Assembly (NCBI RefSeq): GCF_002811945.1
Contig: NZ_NPDX01000001.1
Span: forward strand, 62,001-126,000
From: Leptospira harrisiae
Lineage (GTDB): Bacteria > Spirochaetota > Leptospiria > Leptospirales > Leptospiraceae
Reading direction: 5' to 3'
Length of the DNA stretch: 64,000 bases
Each line of letters opens with the position of its first letter. Position 1 is the stretch's first letter. Shown here one piece after another: positions 37,221-47,078 of this stretch. Made by a program: the position numbers and the translations under genes. A model generated the notes under the pieces. It had not been told where the DNA came from. It saw only the letters and a program-made list of their open reading frames with translations, and searched no databases.

Positions 37221-39182
37221 TCAACTTAGACTTTGAATTTCGCAACCGATAAATGTAATGTCGTCTTGTTTTACATCGCCTTCAGTAAACGATGAGAGTT
37301 CGCTGAGTACTTTTGCCATAGTATGATCCAAACTCATTTTCAGGTTCTCTTTTAAAATCTCATACAAACGGTCTTCACCGAAGAGTTCTTTCTCTCTATT
37401 GAATTGTTCAAAAATTCCATCTGTGAAAAGGAAAATACGATCGCCTTCTTCGATTTGGTGTTCAATGATCCGATACTGAGTATGATCCATAAGACCAATA
37501 ATTTTCCCAGTCCTCGGGAGTAATTTTATATCATCAATTCTTTGATGGATTTGGTCAGGATGACCTGCCGAAGCATAAAATAACATTTTGTTTTTTAAAT
37601 CAATATCACAAACGGAACATGTAAATATGGTTTGTATATTACTGTATTTGTTGATAAAGATTTGGTTCATATGAAATACTAAATCATCGGGATGGTCATA
37701 AATCATTTTGAGTGATTCGTATTCTGCTTTGATTGCCATTGTAATGAGTGCAGCTTGAATTCCGTGTCCAGTTGCATCTGCCACAAAAATTCTATAGTAG
37801 TCAGGTTTTACTTGTGTTAGATCATAAAAATCTCCACCTACTTCTGACATTGATTGGTAATAAGAATGGAAGTGAATTCTTGGATCGCTTGTTTTAATAT
37901 CAGAGAATAATGTTTTTTGAATTTTCTTAGCTACGTTCAAATCTTTTTTAATTAAGTTTAAAGATTCATCTAAAGTTTTCGTACGTTCTCTCACCTTTTC
38001 TTCAAGAGTAACAAGTGCTAATGCTTGCGTATTTGCTTTTTCTTCTTTTAGTTCATTGATTTTATTGGCAAGTGCCAGAGATAAAATTCCGGCTTCCAAA
38101 GTGGAGCCAATTTGATTTCCATAAATCGTTAATAAATTTACAGGTAAAATACCATTTTGCATCAAGGTATACATCAAAATTCCGAATAATAATGTACTCC
38201 AACCAATTAAAAATAACCTAGCTTGTTTATTGCCTGTACTGTAGTTGATTAATGCGACAACAAGTACAGATACTACAAAAACTTGAGCAATTAGGTTTCC
38301 CAAACGGACGGCAATCGCAATTGGTAAATATGCATACGGAATCAAAATATAAAATAAAACTATAACTTTCAAAAATTGAATGAGTCGGTGGGACCAAGGA
38401 TTTAGTTCTCGTAGATTTAAAGTTTGTTGGGCAAAAGTCCAACCAGATACTGCAGAACAAGTAACAATGATACTTCCAATCCGATTATGAATTTCTGGAT
38501 GATCCAGTGTGATCACTTGGTTGAGGATTCCGTTCAAATACATTTGTAAGGCTAAATTAAAAAAAATGGATATGGAATAAGTAATGTAAGCTTTTTCTTT
38601 TAAAATGAAGTAAATAAACAAATTGTAAATTACCATAATCAATATGGTTCCATAAAAAAAACCAAGTATGGTATTTTCTAAATTTTCTTTTAAGTAAAAA
38701 GTATCTTTAGAGTAAAATCTAATCAAATAACTTACGTTTGATGAAGATTTGGTTTCTAAAATTAATGTTTTAGTTTCATTTTCTTTCCAATCCATTTCGA
38801 AGGCAATGGATTTAGAAAAAGCATCCCAATGTGAATGTGCAATAAAATCGCCACCTTCTTTAATGGGTTCTGGATTTCCATCTTCATATACTCGAACAAA
38901 ATCTAAATGTGGATTTCCTAAATCTAAAATTAGTTTGTTTGCGGAGGTAAGATTGGTTGCTTTGAGTCGAAGGAATACATGTTCCGATTGGAAACCTAAA
39001 CTTAAGTTATTTTTAAAGATTGGTGTCCAACGGAGTTTTTGAAAGGTGGCATCGGTATTTGAAGAGATCGCATAATCGATTTTTTGCGGAACAAAACTAT
39101 CATCTGTGATAGATTTTTGAATTTCCAATCGAGAACAGGAGAATAACAAACCTGACAAAATGACTGTTAGGAGTATTCTCAT
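37221..39182 (-). CDS. 7TMR-DISM receptor with SpoIIE-type PP2C phosphatase
   Basis: 653 residues. The N-terminus is a lipoprotein-like signal (LLFSC). An extracytoplasmic 7TMR-DISM beta domain (~30-170), seven transmembrane helices (~180-380), a coiled coil, and a C-terminal SpoIIE/RsbU phosphatase follow, with GGDFYDL, VADATGHGIQAAL, FLFTDGIFE and DDITFIG metal-binding motifs. It should dephosphorylate an anti-sigma-factor antagonist in response to an extracellular ligand. No anti-sigma or antagonist gene is adjacent. Confidence 0.9.
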   Translation of the reverse strand: MRILLTVILSGLLFSCSRLEIQKSITDDSFVPQKIDYAISSNTDATFQKLRWTPIFKNNLSLGFQSEHVFLRLKATNLTSANKLILDLGNPHLDFVRVYEDGNPEPIKEGGDFIAHSHWDAFSKSIAFEMDWKENETKTLILETKSSSNVSYLIRFYSKDTFYLKENLENTILGFFYGTILIMVIYNLFIYFILKEKAYITYSISIFFNLALQMYLNGILNQVITLDHPEIHNRIGSIIVTCSAVSGWTFAQQTLNLRELNPWSHRLIQFLKVIVLFYILIPYAYLPIAIAVRLGNLIAQVFVVSVLVVALINYSTGNKQARLFLIGWSTLLFGILMYTLMQNGILPVNLLTIYGNQIGSTLEAGILSLALANKINELKEEKANTQALALVTLEEKVRERTKTLDESLNLIKKDLNVAKKIQKTLFSDIKTSDPRIHFHSYYQSMSEVGGDFYDLTQVKPDYYRIFVADATGHGIQAALITMAIKAEYESLKMIYDHPDDLVFHMNQIFINKYSNIQTIFTCSVCDIDLKNKMLFYASAGHPDQIHQRIDDIKLLPRTGKIIGLMDHTQYRIIEHQIEEGDRIFLFTDGIFEQFNREKELFGEDRLYEILKENLKMSLDHTMAKVLSELSSFTEGDVKQDDITFIGCEIQSLS

Positions 39183-39229
39183 AAACTCGGATGATTTCCC
39201 GATAAAAATCGGGATTTGTCAAAGCAAAT

Positions 39230-41629
39230 TTATCGTAAACTGTATCCGTTCTTCTTTGCAACATCTACAAGAGAATCTGAAAGTTCTTTGAATCTGTCCT
39301 GTGTAAATGTTTTGTCATAGGACATAAGCCTAAATCGATATGTAACAGATTTTTTACCTTCACCGACAGTTTCCCCTTGGAAAATGGTCTGAACAAATAC
39401 AGATTCGAGTTCTGGAATTTCCATTGCTTCAACAAGGCTAACAAAGGATTCTGTAACATCTTTTTCGTTCATCAATAAGGAAAGATCCAATTGACCTTGA
39501 GGAAAATTAGATGGCGGAACAAAATGTGAGTTCCTACCTTGTTTCTCCCAAACATCCACTAATTTTTCCATGTTGATTTTCGAAATTATGGCTCTGCGTT
39601 TTAAATCGTATTCATCCGCATAACGCGTGTGAAGGATACCTAATTCTGCAATCTCAATTCCTTCATAAGAAAGCACAAGTCCTGCATTAGGATGGAAATA
39701 ATTTCGATTTGTTTTTCCCCATTTGTATTTTGGAAGATTTAAGTATAAAAAAAGTTCTGAGATTGTTTCTCTAACTTGCAAAAATTCTAATTCAACAGCT
39801 GTAAGATCATTTGGTTTGTTTTTGGAAAGAGAAAGGATAGACATCCAACGTCTCTCTTCAGCAAGTTCTGGTCCCTTTCCTTCTTTATGATAAGTTCTAC
39901 CAAGTTCAAATAAATTAACTGATTCAAATCTGTCTTGGTTTAGTTTTGCTTGTTTGATTAGGCCAGGGTATAAGCTATTCCTAAGTAACGAATGTTCGTC
40001 GGGCATTTCATTTGCAATTTTTAAAGACGAACTTTCTTCTTTTGATTCTAATTTAGAATCACTAGGGGAGGCAAAAGAATAATTATAAACTTCATTAAAC
40101 CCCACTTCTAAAGCGAGGAAGTTTTTAACTCTTCTTTCTAATTCGCGTAATGGATTGCGAATTGGTGTTTCCACTGCCATTGAAAGTGCTTCAGTTTTGA
40201 TGGATGCGTAACCGATGGTTCTTCCAATTTCTTCTACAAGATCTTCGGGAATGGTAACATCGTAGTTTTGTCTAAACCTAGGAACCAAAACGGATAATTC
40301 TTCTTCTTTGTTTGTGACTTTAAACCCAAGTCGGTTTAAGATTTCTGTAACTTCACTTTGTGAAATGTTTTTTCCTAATTTATGACGGAGAAAACTAAGG
40401 TTTGTTTGAATGGTAACCGATTTTGATTCTGTTTGGTTGAATCCTTGTGGTTCATAAACTTTGATATTTGGATTTCCGTTTTCTTTTAAAAGTTGTACAG
40501 CCCGTTTGATGACAGGCAAACAAGTGAAACTGTCTAAACCTTTTTCATACCGAACTGCAGATTCGGTGCGGATATTTGTTTTACGAATTGTATAACGTAC
40601 GTCTTCTCTTTTGAAGATAGCCGATTCCATTACTAAGTTTTTTGTAGAATCTGTAACCGCAGATTCTTTTCCTCCCATCACACCAGCGAGAGCAACAGGA
40701 TCCTTTCCATTTTGAATGAGAAGTAAATCTTTTTGTAATTTTGGCGTGGTATCATCTAACAAAGGAAATGAGTCACCATCTTTTGATTTTACAACTGAGA
40801 AGGTTGTGGACTTTAGTTTTTCACGATCAAAAAAATGTGTAGGTTGGCCAAGTTCTAACAAAAGATAGTTGGATACATCCACAACATTGTTAATGGAACG
40901 AATTCCACATTTTTCAAGTCTAGATTTGATTTTAGTATTCGATGGAGCGATGTTTACATTTTGGATGGAACAAACATAATACGCATGTGCATTGTCCGAT
41001 TTTTCTACAACTAAACCTTCATTACCCGATTCCCATTTTGTATTTGTTTGGAAAGGAAAATCGTTTAAAGGCAATTGGAGTTGAGATGAAAGTTCCCTTG
41101 CGAATCCAAAATGATTCCATAGGTCTGGTCTATGTGTGATAGATTTATTATCAATTGTGAGAATGGTATCTTCCCATAAAAAAAGTTTGCGTACGGAGAT
41201 TCCAAGACTGCTGTCGTTTGGAAAAATCAAAACTCCCGAAGATTCTAAAGCGAGCCCTAATTCTTTTTCTGAACAATACATCCCTTGGGAACGAACTCCC
41301 CGAAGTTCCGAATCTAAAATTTCTTTTCCGTCGAGTTTGGTTCCTGGCAGTGCCAGAGGAACAATGTCGCCGACCTTTACATTTGTGGCGGCAGTGACAA
41401 TTTGGTAATCTTTTGAACCATCTGTAGCTATGGTTGTGGAAAGTTTTTCCGCATTGGGATGTTTTTCAAGTGATTTGATTTTGACTGTGATAACTGACGA
41501 TAGGTGAACTTTAAATTCTTCCACATCATCTATTTCGCAAATGGATGTATTAATTTTTTCCAGAACCTTTTCAAAAGGAATCTGGGAGAGCGGGGTAAAA
41601 TCGTTTAACCAATCAACTGAAAGTTTCAA
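39230..41629 (-). CDS. pheT: Phenylalanyl-tRNA synthetase beta subunit
   Basis: 799 residues, the full bacterial length. It has the tRNA-binding/EMAP domain (KHPNAEKLSTTIATDG), B3/B4 with HRPDLWNHFGFARELS, B5 near 400-480, the catalytic-like B6/B7 domain and a C-terminal FDX-ACB domain (SYDKTFTQDRFKELSDSL). The TTG start at 41629 matches the family N-terminus MKLSVDWLNDF and follows AAGGA. Unusually, pheS is not next to it; neighbours are signalling genes. Confidence 0.95.
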   Translation of the reverse strand: MKLSVDWLNDFTPLSQIPFEKVLEKINTSICEIDDVEEFKVHLSSVITVKIKSLEKHPNAEKLSTTIATDGSKDYQIVTAATNVKVGDIVPLALPGTKLDGKEILDSELRGVRSQGMYCSEKELGLALESSGVLIFPNDSSLGISVRKLFLWEDTILTIDNKSITHRPDLWNHFGFARELSSQLQLPLNDFPFQTNTKWESGNEGLVVEKSDNAHAYYVCSIQNVNIAPSNTKIKSRLEKCGIRSINNVVDVSNYLLLELGQPTHFFDREKLKSTTFSVVKSKDGDSFPLLDDTTPKLQKDLLLIQNGKDPVALAGVMGGKESAVTDSTKNLVMESAIFKREDVRYTIRKTNIRTESAVRYEKGLDSFTCLPVIKRAVQLLKENGNPNIKVYEPQGFNQTESKSVTIQTNLSFLRHKLGKNISQSEVTEILNRLGFKVTNKEEELSVLVPRFRQNYDVTIPEDLVEEIGRTIGYASIKTEALSMAVETPIRNPLRELERRVKNFLALEVGFNEVYNYSFASPSDSKLESKEESSSLKIANEMPDEHSLLRNSLYPGLIKQAKLNQDRFESVNLFELGRTYHKEGKGPELAEERRWMSILSLSKNKPNDLTAVELEFLQVRETISELFLYLNLPKYKWGKTNRNYFHPNAGLVLSYEGIEIAELGILHTRYADEYDLKRRAIISKINMEKLVDVWEKQGRNSHFVPPSNFPQGQLDLSLLMNEKDVTESFVSLVEAMEIPELESVFVQTIFQGETVGEGKKSVTYRFRLMSYDKTFTQDRFKELSDSLVDVAKKNGYSLR

Positions 41630-41671
41630 GTGAAATCCTTAATTGATAAAAACGGTGGGAAAGCGGTCGGG

Positions 41672-43756
41672 TCAATCCGAAATTCCAAGTTCTGTCTTCA
41701 GAAAATGTAGACAATCCTCGGAAGTCATCGGTTTTGCAAAATAAAATCCCTGAATGAGATCCACCCCACTTTCGGCAAGTAATCTGACTTGTTCCTCAGT
41801 TTCTGCACCCTCTGCCACAACACTCAAACCAAGGTTATGTGCCAAATTGGAAACCGCATGAATGATTGTTTTGGAATCTTTGTCGGAAGTGATTTCAGAG
41901 ACAAAGGAACGATCAATTTTTAATGAGGAGATCGGAAGTTTTTTTAAATATCCCAAACTACTGTATCCAGTTCCAAAATCATCAATTGCAATTTTGGCTC
42001 CGAGTTTTCGGATTTCTTGCATGGTGCGAACTGCTGCATCTGCATTTTCCATAACCGAACTTTCAGTGAGTTCCACTTCCAGGTCATGTGGATCTACTTT
42101 GAATAATTTTAAGTTTTCGGCAATCGTAGAGATGAGTCTTTCGTGTTTGAATTGTTTGGTGGATATGTTAACCGCCATAGAAACATCACTGATCCCTTCG
42201 TCTTTCCAAAACCTCATGGTTTGTATGGCTGACTTAATCACCCATTCTCCTATGGCAAAAATCATCCCAGTTTCTTCAGAGATCGGGATAAAAACATTGG
42301 GAGAAATTAGACCACGTTCTGGATGACGCCAACGAATCAGTGCTTCGACGCCGACCGGTTTTTTGGTATAAAGATCGATTTTTGGTTGGTACATCAAAGT
42401 AAATTGATTTTCGATGATGGCAATTCGCATTCGGTTTTCTATTTCTAATCGTTCTGCGACTACTGTTTGGAGTTCTTCCGTAAAAAATACATAACAGTTT
42501 TTACCTTGAGATTTTGCTAAGTTGAGTGCACTGTCCGCATTTTTTAGAAGTGTGTTAGAATCTTTTCCATCTGTTGGATAAAGTGCGATCCCAATTGATA
42601 TGTTAACAAAGATTCTTTCTCCATCGATCACAAATGGATGGGTCATCGCATCCAATATAGATTCAGATATGACAGCTGCATCACGTTCGTTCGAAAGATC
42701 GGGTAATACAACGGTGAACTCATCTCCACCTTGTCTACTAATCAAATCATAAACTCGTATACTTTCACGAATACGGTATGCTACTAATTTGATGATTTTA
42801 TCACCAAAGTCATGACCACGAGAATCATTGATGATTTTAAAATTATCTAAATCGATGGCAAGGATTCCAACAAGGTTCCCATGCCTTCTTGCTTCTTCAA
42901 AGATAGGAAAAAGTTTATCTATCAATGAGTTTCTGTTGGGTAGGTTTGTGAGTTGGTCAAAAAAAGCTAAGTATGCAATTTTTTCTTCGGCATGTCTTCT
43001 TTGTGTGATATCAAGAAAGGCAACGGCAAGTCCAAAGTTTTCGAGAGGAATGGGAGTTGCTAAAATATCAAACCAAGTGATTTTTTCCTCTTTGATTAGG
43101 CCAATTTCCAAATTTCGAATCACTTCTTTGTGACGAAGGGCCCGCATTAAACTGGAATTTCTTGGATAAATTTTATTTCCATTGGGTTGGATGAGAGTGT
43201 ATTTTCGAATGTTTAAAGTTCGATTTAAAAGTTCTCCATCTTGGATGTTAAAATAGGTTCTTGCAGTTTTATTTGTTTCTACAATTTTCCCTTTTTCATC
43301 GGTGATGGCAATTCCCATCGGAAGGTTGTCAAAGATAGATTTGTACTTTTGTTGTTGGAGGAGGAATTCGAAGGAAATGTCCTTTTGGATAGTAACGTCT
43401 CTATCAAATCCAAGAATTATTTTTGATTCACGTAATGGGATGAGTAACCAAATGATCCACACTTCTTCTTTCGAATTGGTGACCAAACGATTTTCGAAAT
43501 TTACAATATTCGGATTCTCACCCAAACTATCAAATGTGTATTTTGTGTTCTCTTTGTCGTCTTCGTGGGCAAAGTCAACAATGGATTTACCTACAATTTC
43601 TTTTGGTTCAAATTCTAAAAACCTAGCAAATCGTTCCGTAACAGAAATAAAATTTCCTTCCCAGTCTAGAACTTGAAAGCTATTCGGATATTCCGCAAGG
43701 AGTGACTTAACGGTGAGACCAGAGAGAATTTTACTGCCTAATGGCTCATTTTGCAT
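41672..43756 (-). CDS. PAS-GGDEF-EAL signalling protein
   Basis: 694 residues, cytosolic. Two PAS domains (~20-130 and ~140-255; the first begins FQVLDWEGNFISVTERFARFL) precede GGDEF (RQGGDEFTVVL intact) and EAL (GVEALIRWRHPERG, ELTESSVM, IDDFGTGYSSLGYLK, SLKIDRSFV, EGAET, QGFYFAKP). Both catalytic motifs are complete. Its start overlaps the pyrC 3' end by 11 bp. A ligand or redox signal sensed by PAS is likely but not identifiable. Confidence 0.92.
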   Translation of the reverse strand: MQNEPLGSKILSGLTVKSLLAEYPNSFQVLDWEGNFISVTERFARFLEFEPKEIVGKSIVDFAHEDDKENTKYTFDSLGENPNIVNFENRLVTNSKEEVWIIWLLIPLRESKIILGFDRDVTIQKDISFEFLLQQQKYKSIFDNLPMGIAITDEKGKIVETNKTARTYFNIQDGELLNRTLNIRKYTLIQPNGNKIYPRNSSLMRALRHKEVIRNLEIGLIKEEKITWFDILATPIPLENFGLAVAFLDITQRRHAEEKIAYLAFFDQLTNLPNRNSLIDKLFPIFEEARRHGNLVGILAIDLDNFKIINDSRGHDFGDKIIKLVAYRIRESIRVYDLISRQGGDEFTVVLPDLSNERDAAVISESILDAMTHPFVIDGERIFVNISIGIALYPTDGKDSNTLLKNADSALNLAKSQGKNCYVFFTEELQTVVAERLEIENRMRIAIIENQFTLMYQPKIDLYTKKPVGVEALIRWRHPERGLISPNVFIPISEETGMIFAIGEWVIKSAIQTMRFWKDEGISDVSMAVNISTKQFKHERLISTIAENLKLFKVDPHDLEVELTESSVMENADAAVRTMQEIRKLGAKIAIDDFGTGYSSLGYLKKLPISSLKIDRSFVSEITSDKDSKTIIHAVSNLAHNLGLSVVAEGAETEEQVRLLAESGVDLIQGFYFAKPMTSEDCLHFLKTELGISD

Positions 43757-44990
43757 GTATTTCTTTGCCTAAAAAGTAAACTGCCTCAATGGATCCAGGA
43801 AAACTAAATCCTTCAAAGGGTGACCAGCCGGACTTACTTTTAACCATTGATTTTTGAAATTCAACTGGTTTTTTTAAATTTAATACAGAAAAGTTAGCCG
43901 CATAACCTTGATTAATGACACCTACCCCTTTTCCAAATTGATTCGGTAAGTAGGGTGCGACAAATTCTCCGGGGTTTTTGGAACATATTGTTGCTATGGT
44001 CTTCATCGGAATGTTTAATTTGAGTATCATATAGGTTACAAATAACCCATAAGTGTCGAGTTGGGAGATCCCACTGGTTCCTTTTTGTTTTTCTTCAATG
44101 GAATGGGGCGCATGGTCTGTTGCTAAGTAATCAATATGTCCCTCTAAAATTCCTTTGACCATAGCTTCGCGGTCTTCTTTGCCACGAAGAGGAGGGTTCA
44201 TTTGAAACCATTTGTGATTGGTTTCTGTAAGCATATCAGTATCAAACATCAAATGAGTCGGTGTCACTTCACAAGTCACATTCACTCCTCGTTTTTTAGC
44301 TGCGATGATTTTAGAAAGTCCGTCTTTCGTCGAATAGTGACAAAGTTTACCTTTGAGGTTGTATTTTTCGATCAAATACAAAGCAAAATCTGTAGCAACA
44401 GTTTCTGCTTCTTTGGGACGTCTTGATTCGTGTGTGGGTTGTGATTGGTTGGCAATCAAAATCTCTGGATCTTCACAGTGGAAGCTGATGTCTTGGCCCG
44501 CATAGTGTTTGATCACTTCTTCTAAAGATGCATTGTCATGAAAAAATAATTCGCCAATAGAAGGTCCCATAAACACTTTATACGGAACTTTTTTTGCTAG
44601 TGGTTTTGTATGAGGGCCAATGCCTGCATACAATGTAATATGAATGGGTGCTTTTTTGGTGAGCGCTTGTTTGGCGGCGTAGGATTCATCATCAATAGGA
44701 GGAACGGGATTGTTTGGCATATCGGCCACATGGACCACGCCACCATTGATGGCTGCATTTCCGGCTGAGATAAAATCTTCTTTGTAAGTATGTTTTCCGC
44801 TCACATCTTCTCTTGCATGAATGTGGATATCACCAAAACCAGGAAAAATCACCGAACCTTCTGAAAACTGATGAGCATCAGGATCAATTCCGTCTTTCAC
44901 TCCTGTGATGAGTCCGGTATTCGAATCGAATTCGATCGTTCCTTCAAATTCTCTTTCGTGAGTAACGATCTTCCCTGCAATTTTTTCCAT
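43746..44990 (-). CDS. pyrC: Dihydroorotase (class I)
   Basis: 414 residues of the amidohydrolase superfamily. DIHIHARED gives the first metal-binding HxH. The PYKVFMGPS lysine is a candidate for the bridging carboxylated Lys, FHCEDPE and HYSTKDG supply further His ligands, and ATDHAPH gives the catalytic Asp. It interconverts carbamoyl-aspartate and dihydroorotate in pyrimidine synthesis. Related hydantoinase/allantoinase activities cannot be excluded, but the MNPPLRGKEDREA segment favours dihydroorotase. It lies upstream of and overlaps the PAS-GGDEF-EAL gene. Confidence 0.88.
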   Translation of the reverse strand: MEKIAGKIVTHEREFEGTIEFDSNTGLITGVKDGIDPDAHQFSEGSVIFPGFGDIHIHAREDVSGKHTYKEDFISAGNAAINGGVVHVADMPNNPVPPIDDESYAAKQALTKKAPIHITLYAGIGPHTKPLAKKVPYKVFMGPSIGELFFHDNASLEEVIKHYAGQDISFHCEDPEILIANQSQPTHESRRPKEAETVATDFALYLIEKYNLKGKLCHYSTKDGLSKIIAAKKRGVNVTCEVTPTHLMFDTDMLTETNHKWFQMNPPLRGKEDREAMVKGILEGHIDYLATDHAPHSIEEKQKGTSGISQLDTYGLFVTYMILKLNIPMKTIATICSKNPGEFVAPYLPNQFGKGVGVINQGYAANFSVLNLKKPVEFQKSMVKSKSGWSPFEGFSFPGSIEAVYFLGKEIHAK

Positions 44991-45110
44991 TTTGCCCCTA
45001 TGAATCTGCAGATTCTAAGAGACATGGAAAGTTTCAAGGGAATTTACTTTGGATTCGAGAGTCTAGAACCCTGTTCGCAAGTTCCGATTGTACGAAAAAA
45101 AATTAGGATC

Positions 45111-47018
45111 TTAGTCCCACTTGGATAAGATTTCGATAATATCATTTCCAAATCGTTCTACTTTAGCAGGACCTACACCTTTTGTAGCTTCTAGTTCGGA
45201 AAGGTTTTTCGGTTTTCTTTCGGCAATTCGTTTGAGAACTGGATTTTGAAATACCATAAACTTTTTCCATTTGAGTTGCCTTGCCTTACGATCTCGGTAA
45301 TTTATAAGTTCTTTCAAAATTTGAGAATGGAGAGTGGGTGGTTTTTTTAATTTTAATTGTGAAGAATTCGTATTATCAGAGTTAGATGAGGAAAGTTTGG
45401 ATTTGGTTTTAGCAAAATTAGGCAAATATAGTTTTGGATATTTGGCCCCGGCGACCAAAACTTTTTTTTCTTCTACCCAGGTTTCTAATTTTGCCACCAC
45501 TGCTTCTTCGGGAATCCCATCCAACTTTCCATGAAAGGGATTTCGTTCCATTCGGTACCTGAGTACATCTTTTGTACGTTTGCCCACAAGAGTTTTAGCA
45601 ATGATGGTTTTTCCAAATACAGCCGGATGTTCCTTTAAAAAATTCTGAATGGTTTCTTCTTCCCAATCGGAAAGGGGATAATCTCTTTTTTCATTTTTCT
45701 TTTGGATTTTGGCAGCTTCCGATTTTAAAAAATGAGTTCGATGGAGATTGGTTCCTACCTCAGTGCAGATATCACAACTTCCACAAGGAGAAATGGTTTC
45801 ACCAAAATAAGAACAAAGTTGGACTTGCCTACATTCTTCTTTGTTTGCATATTCCTTAATGTATTTTAGAAGAGTATCTCCCCCTTTGAAGTTGGTTTCC
45901 TTGGATATCATAAAGGCTTGTGTCGCCACATCACCAGCCTTAAAAAACAAAACACATTCCGAACCAAGTCCGTCTCTTCCAGCACGACCTGCTTCTTGGT
46001 AATAGGCTTCGAGAGAAGCTGGAACTTGGTAATGCACCACCAAACGAACATCAGGTTGATCCATTCCCATCCCAAAAGCATTGGTCGCAACAAGGATCGG
46101 TACTTTTCCTGAAGAGTAAGCATTTTGAGTTCGTTCTCGGATTCCATCGGTCCTGCCAGCATGATACTTTCCGACAGAGAATCCAAAATCTTTTAAGAGA
46201 TCATAAACCTCGTCAGTTTTTTTCCTTGTGGCACAGTAAACAATGCAACGGCCAGGAAATTTCCTTCCATCCTTCCAAGGTTCTAAAAGTTCAATGAGCC
46301 TATCCGCCTTGTCCCTTTCTGCAGCAGGATATTCTACACTGAATTTTAAATTGGGTCTATAAAAAGTGGAAAGCACCACGTTCGGTGATTTCATTCCAAG
46401 GGCTGCTTGTACATCAGTCTGGACTTTTGTGGTGGCTGTGGCAGTCAGAGCAAGGATTGGAAAATTGGGGCGAGGATGGCGTTCTCGCAAAATATGGATT
46501 TGGCGGTATTCGGGACGAAAGTCATGCCCCCATTGCGAAACACAATGGGCCTCGTCGACTACAAGGGCAAATAAATCAAGTTCCCGAAAGATCCTTAAAA
46601 ATCCATTGGAAAGTGCCCTTTCTGGAGAAACGAGAAGGACTCGAATTTCTCCTTTGACCGATTTGGCAAGAATCGTCATTTGTTCGACTTCATCTTGGGT
46701 GGAATTACAAAACGCCGCAGGAATCCCTTTGGCAAGCAAACTCTCTGTTTGGTCTTTCATCAGAGCAATCAGCGGAGATATAACTAGCGTTAGTTTGTTT
46801 TTTTGAATGGCCGCAGGAAGTTGATAGATGAGTGACTTTCCGGCACCTGTAGGTAAAATGGCCAAGGTATCTTGTCCTGTTAACACAGAACGAATGGCCT
46901 CTTCTTGGCCCGGGCGAAATTCCGAAAAACCGAATTTGGTTTTGAGTTCCGAACGTAGATCCAAGGTAACTCTCAAGTTTTCTGCAAATCCGAAAGGGTC
47001 AACGATAAGATTCCCCAT
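45111..47018 (-). CDS. recQ: ATP-dependent DNA helicase RecQ
   Basis: 635 residues with the whole RecQ architecture: helicase core ([14 protein letters not shown]alker [19 protein letters not shown] with DEAH and the aromatic-rich loop, [10 protein letters not shown] motif VI), the RQC zinc site (C-x-L-C... PCGSCDIC), a winged-helix part and a C-terminal HRDC domain ending [20 protein letters not shown]. It unwinds 3'-5' in recombination repair. A Ser/Asn/Lys-rich linker precedes HRDC. It is divergent from the O-acyltransferase gene across 60 bp. Confidence 0.95.
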   Translation of the reverse strand: MGNLIVDPFGFAENLRVTLDLRSELKTKFGFSEFRPGQEEAIRSVLTGQDTLAILPTGAGKSLIYQLPAAIQKNKLTLVISPLIALMKDQTESLLAKGIPAAFCNSTQDEVEQMTILAKSVKGEIRVLLVSPERALSNGFLRIFRELDLFALVVDEAHCVSQWGHDFRPEYRQIHILRERHPRPNFPILALTATATTKVQTDVQAALGMKSPNVVLSTFYRPNLKFSVEYPAAERDKADRLIELLEPWKDGRKFPGRCIVYCATRKKTDEVYDLLKDFGFSVGKYHAGRTDGIRERTQNAYSSGKVPILVATNAFGMGMDQPDVRLVVHYQVPASLEAYYQEAGRAGRDGLGSECVLFFKAGDVATQAFMISKETNFKGGDTLLKYIKEYANKEECRQVQLCSYFGETISPCGSCDICTEVGTNLHRTHFLKSEAAKIQKKNEKRDYPLSDWEEETIQNFLKEHPAVFGKTIIAKTLVGKRTKDVLRYRMERNPFHGKLDGIPEEAVVAKLETWVEEKKVLVAGAKYPKLYLPNFAKTKSKLSSSNSDNTNSSQLKLKKPPTLHSQILKELINYRDRKARQLKWKKFMVFQNPVLKRIAERKPKNLSELEATKGVGPAKVERFGNDIIEILSKWD

Positions 47019-47078
47019 TTTAACCTCATTTTTTCAATTTTACAGAATCGAGTGACCCGGAAATTGTAACGAAGACCG

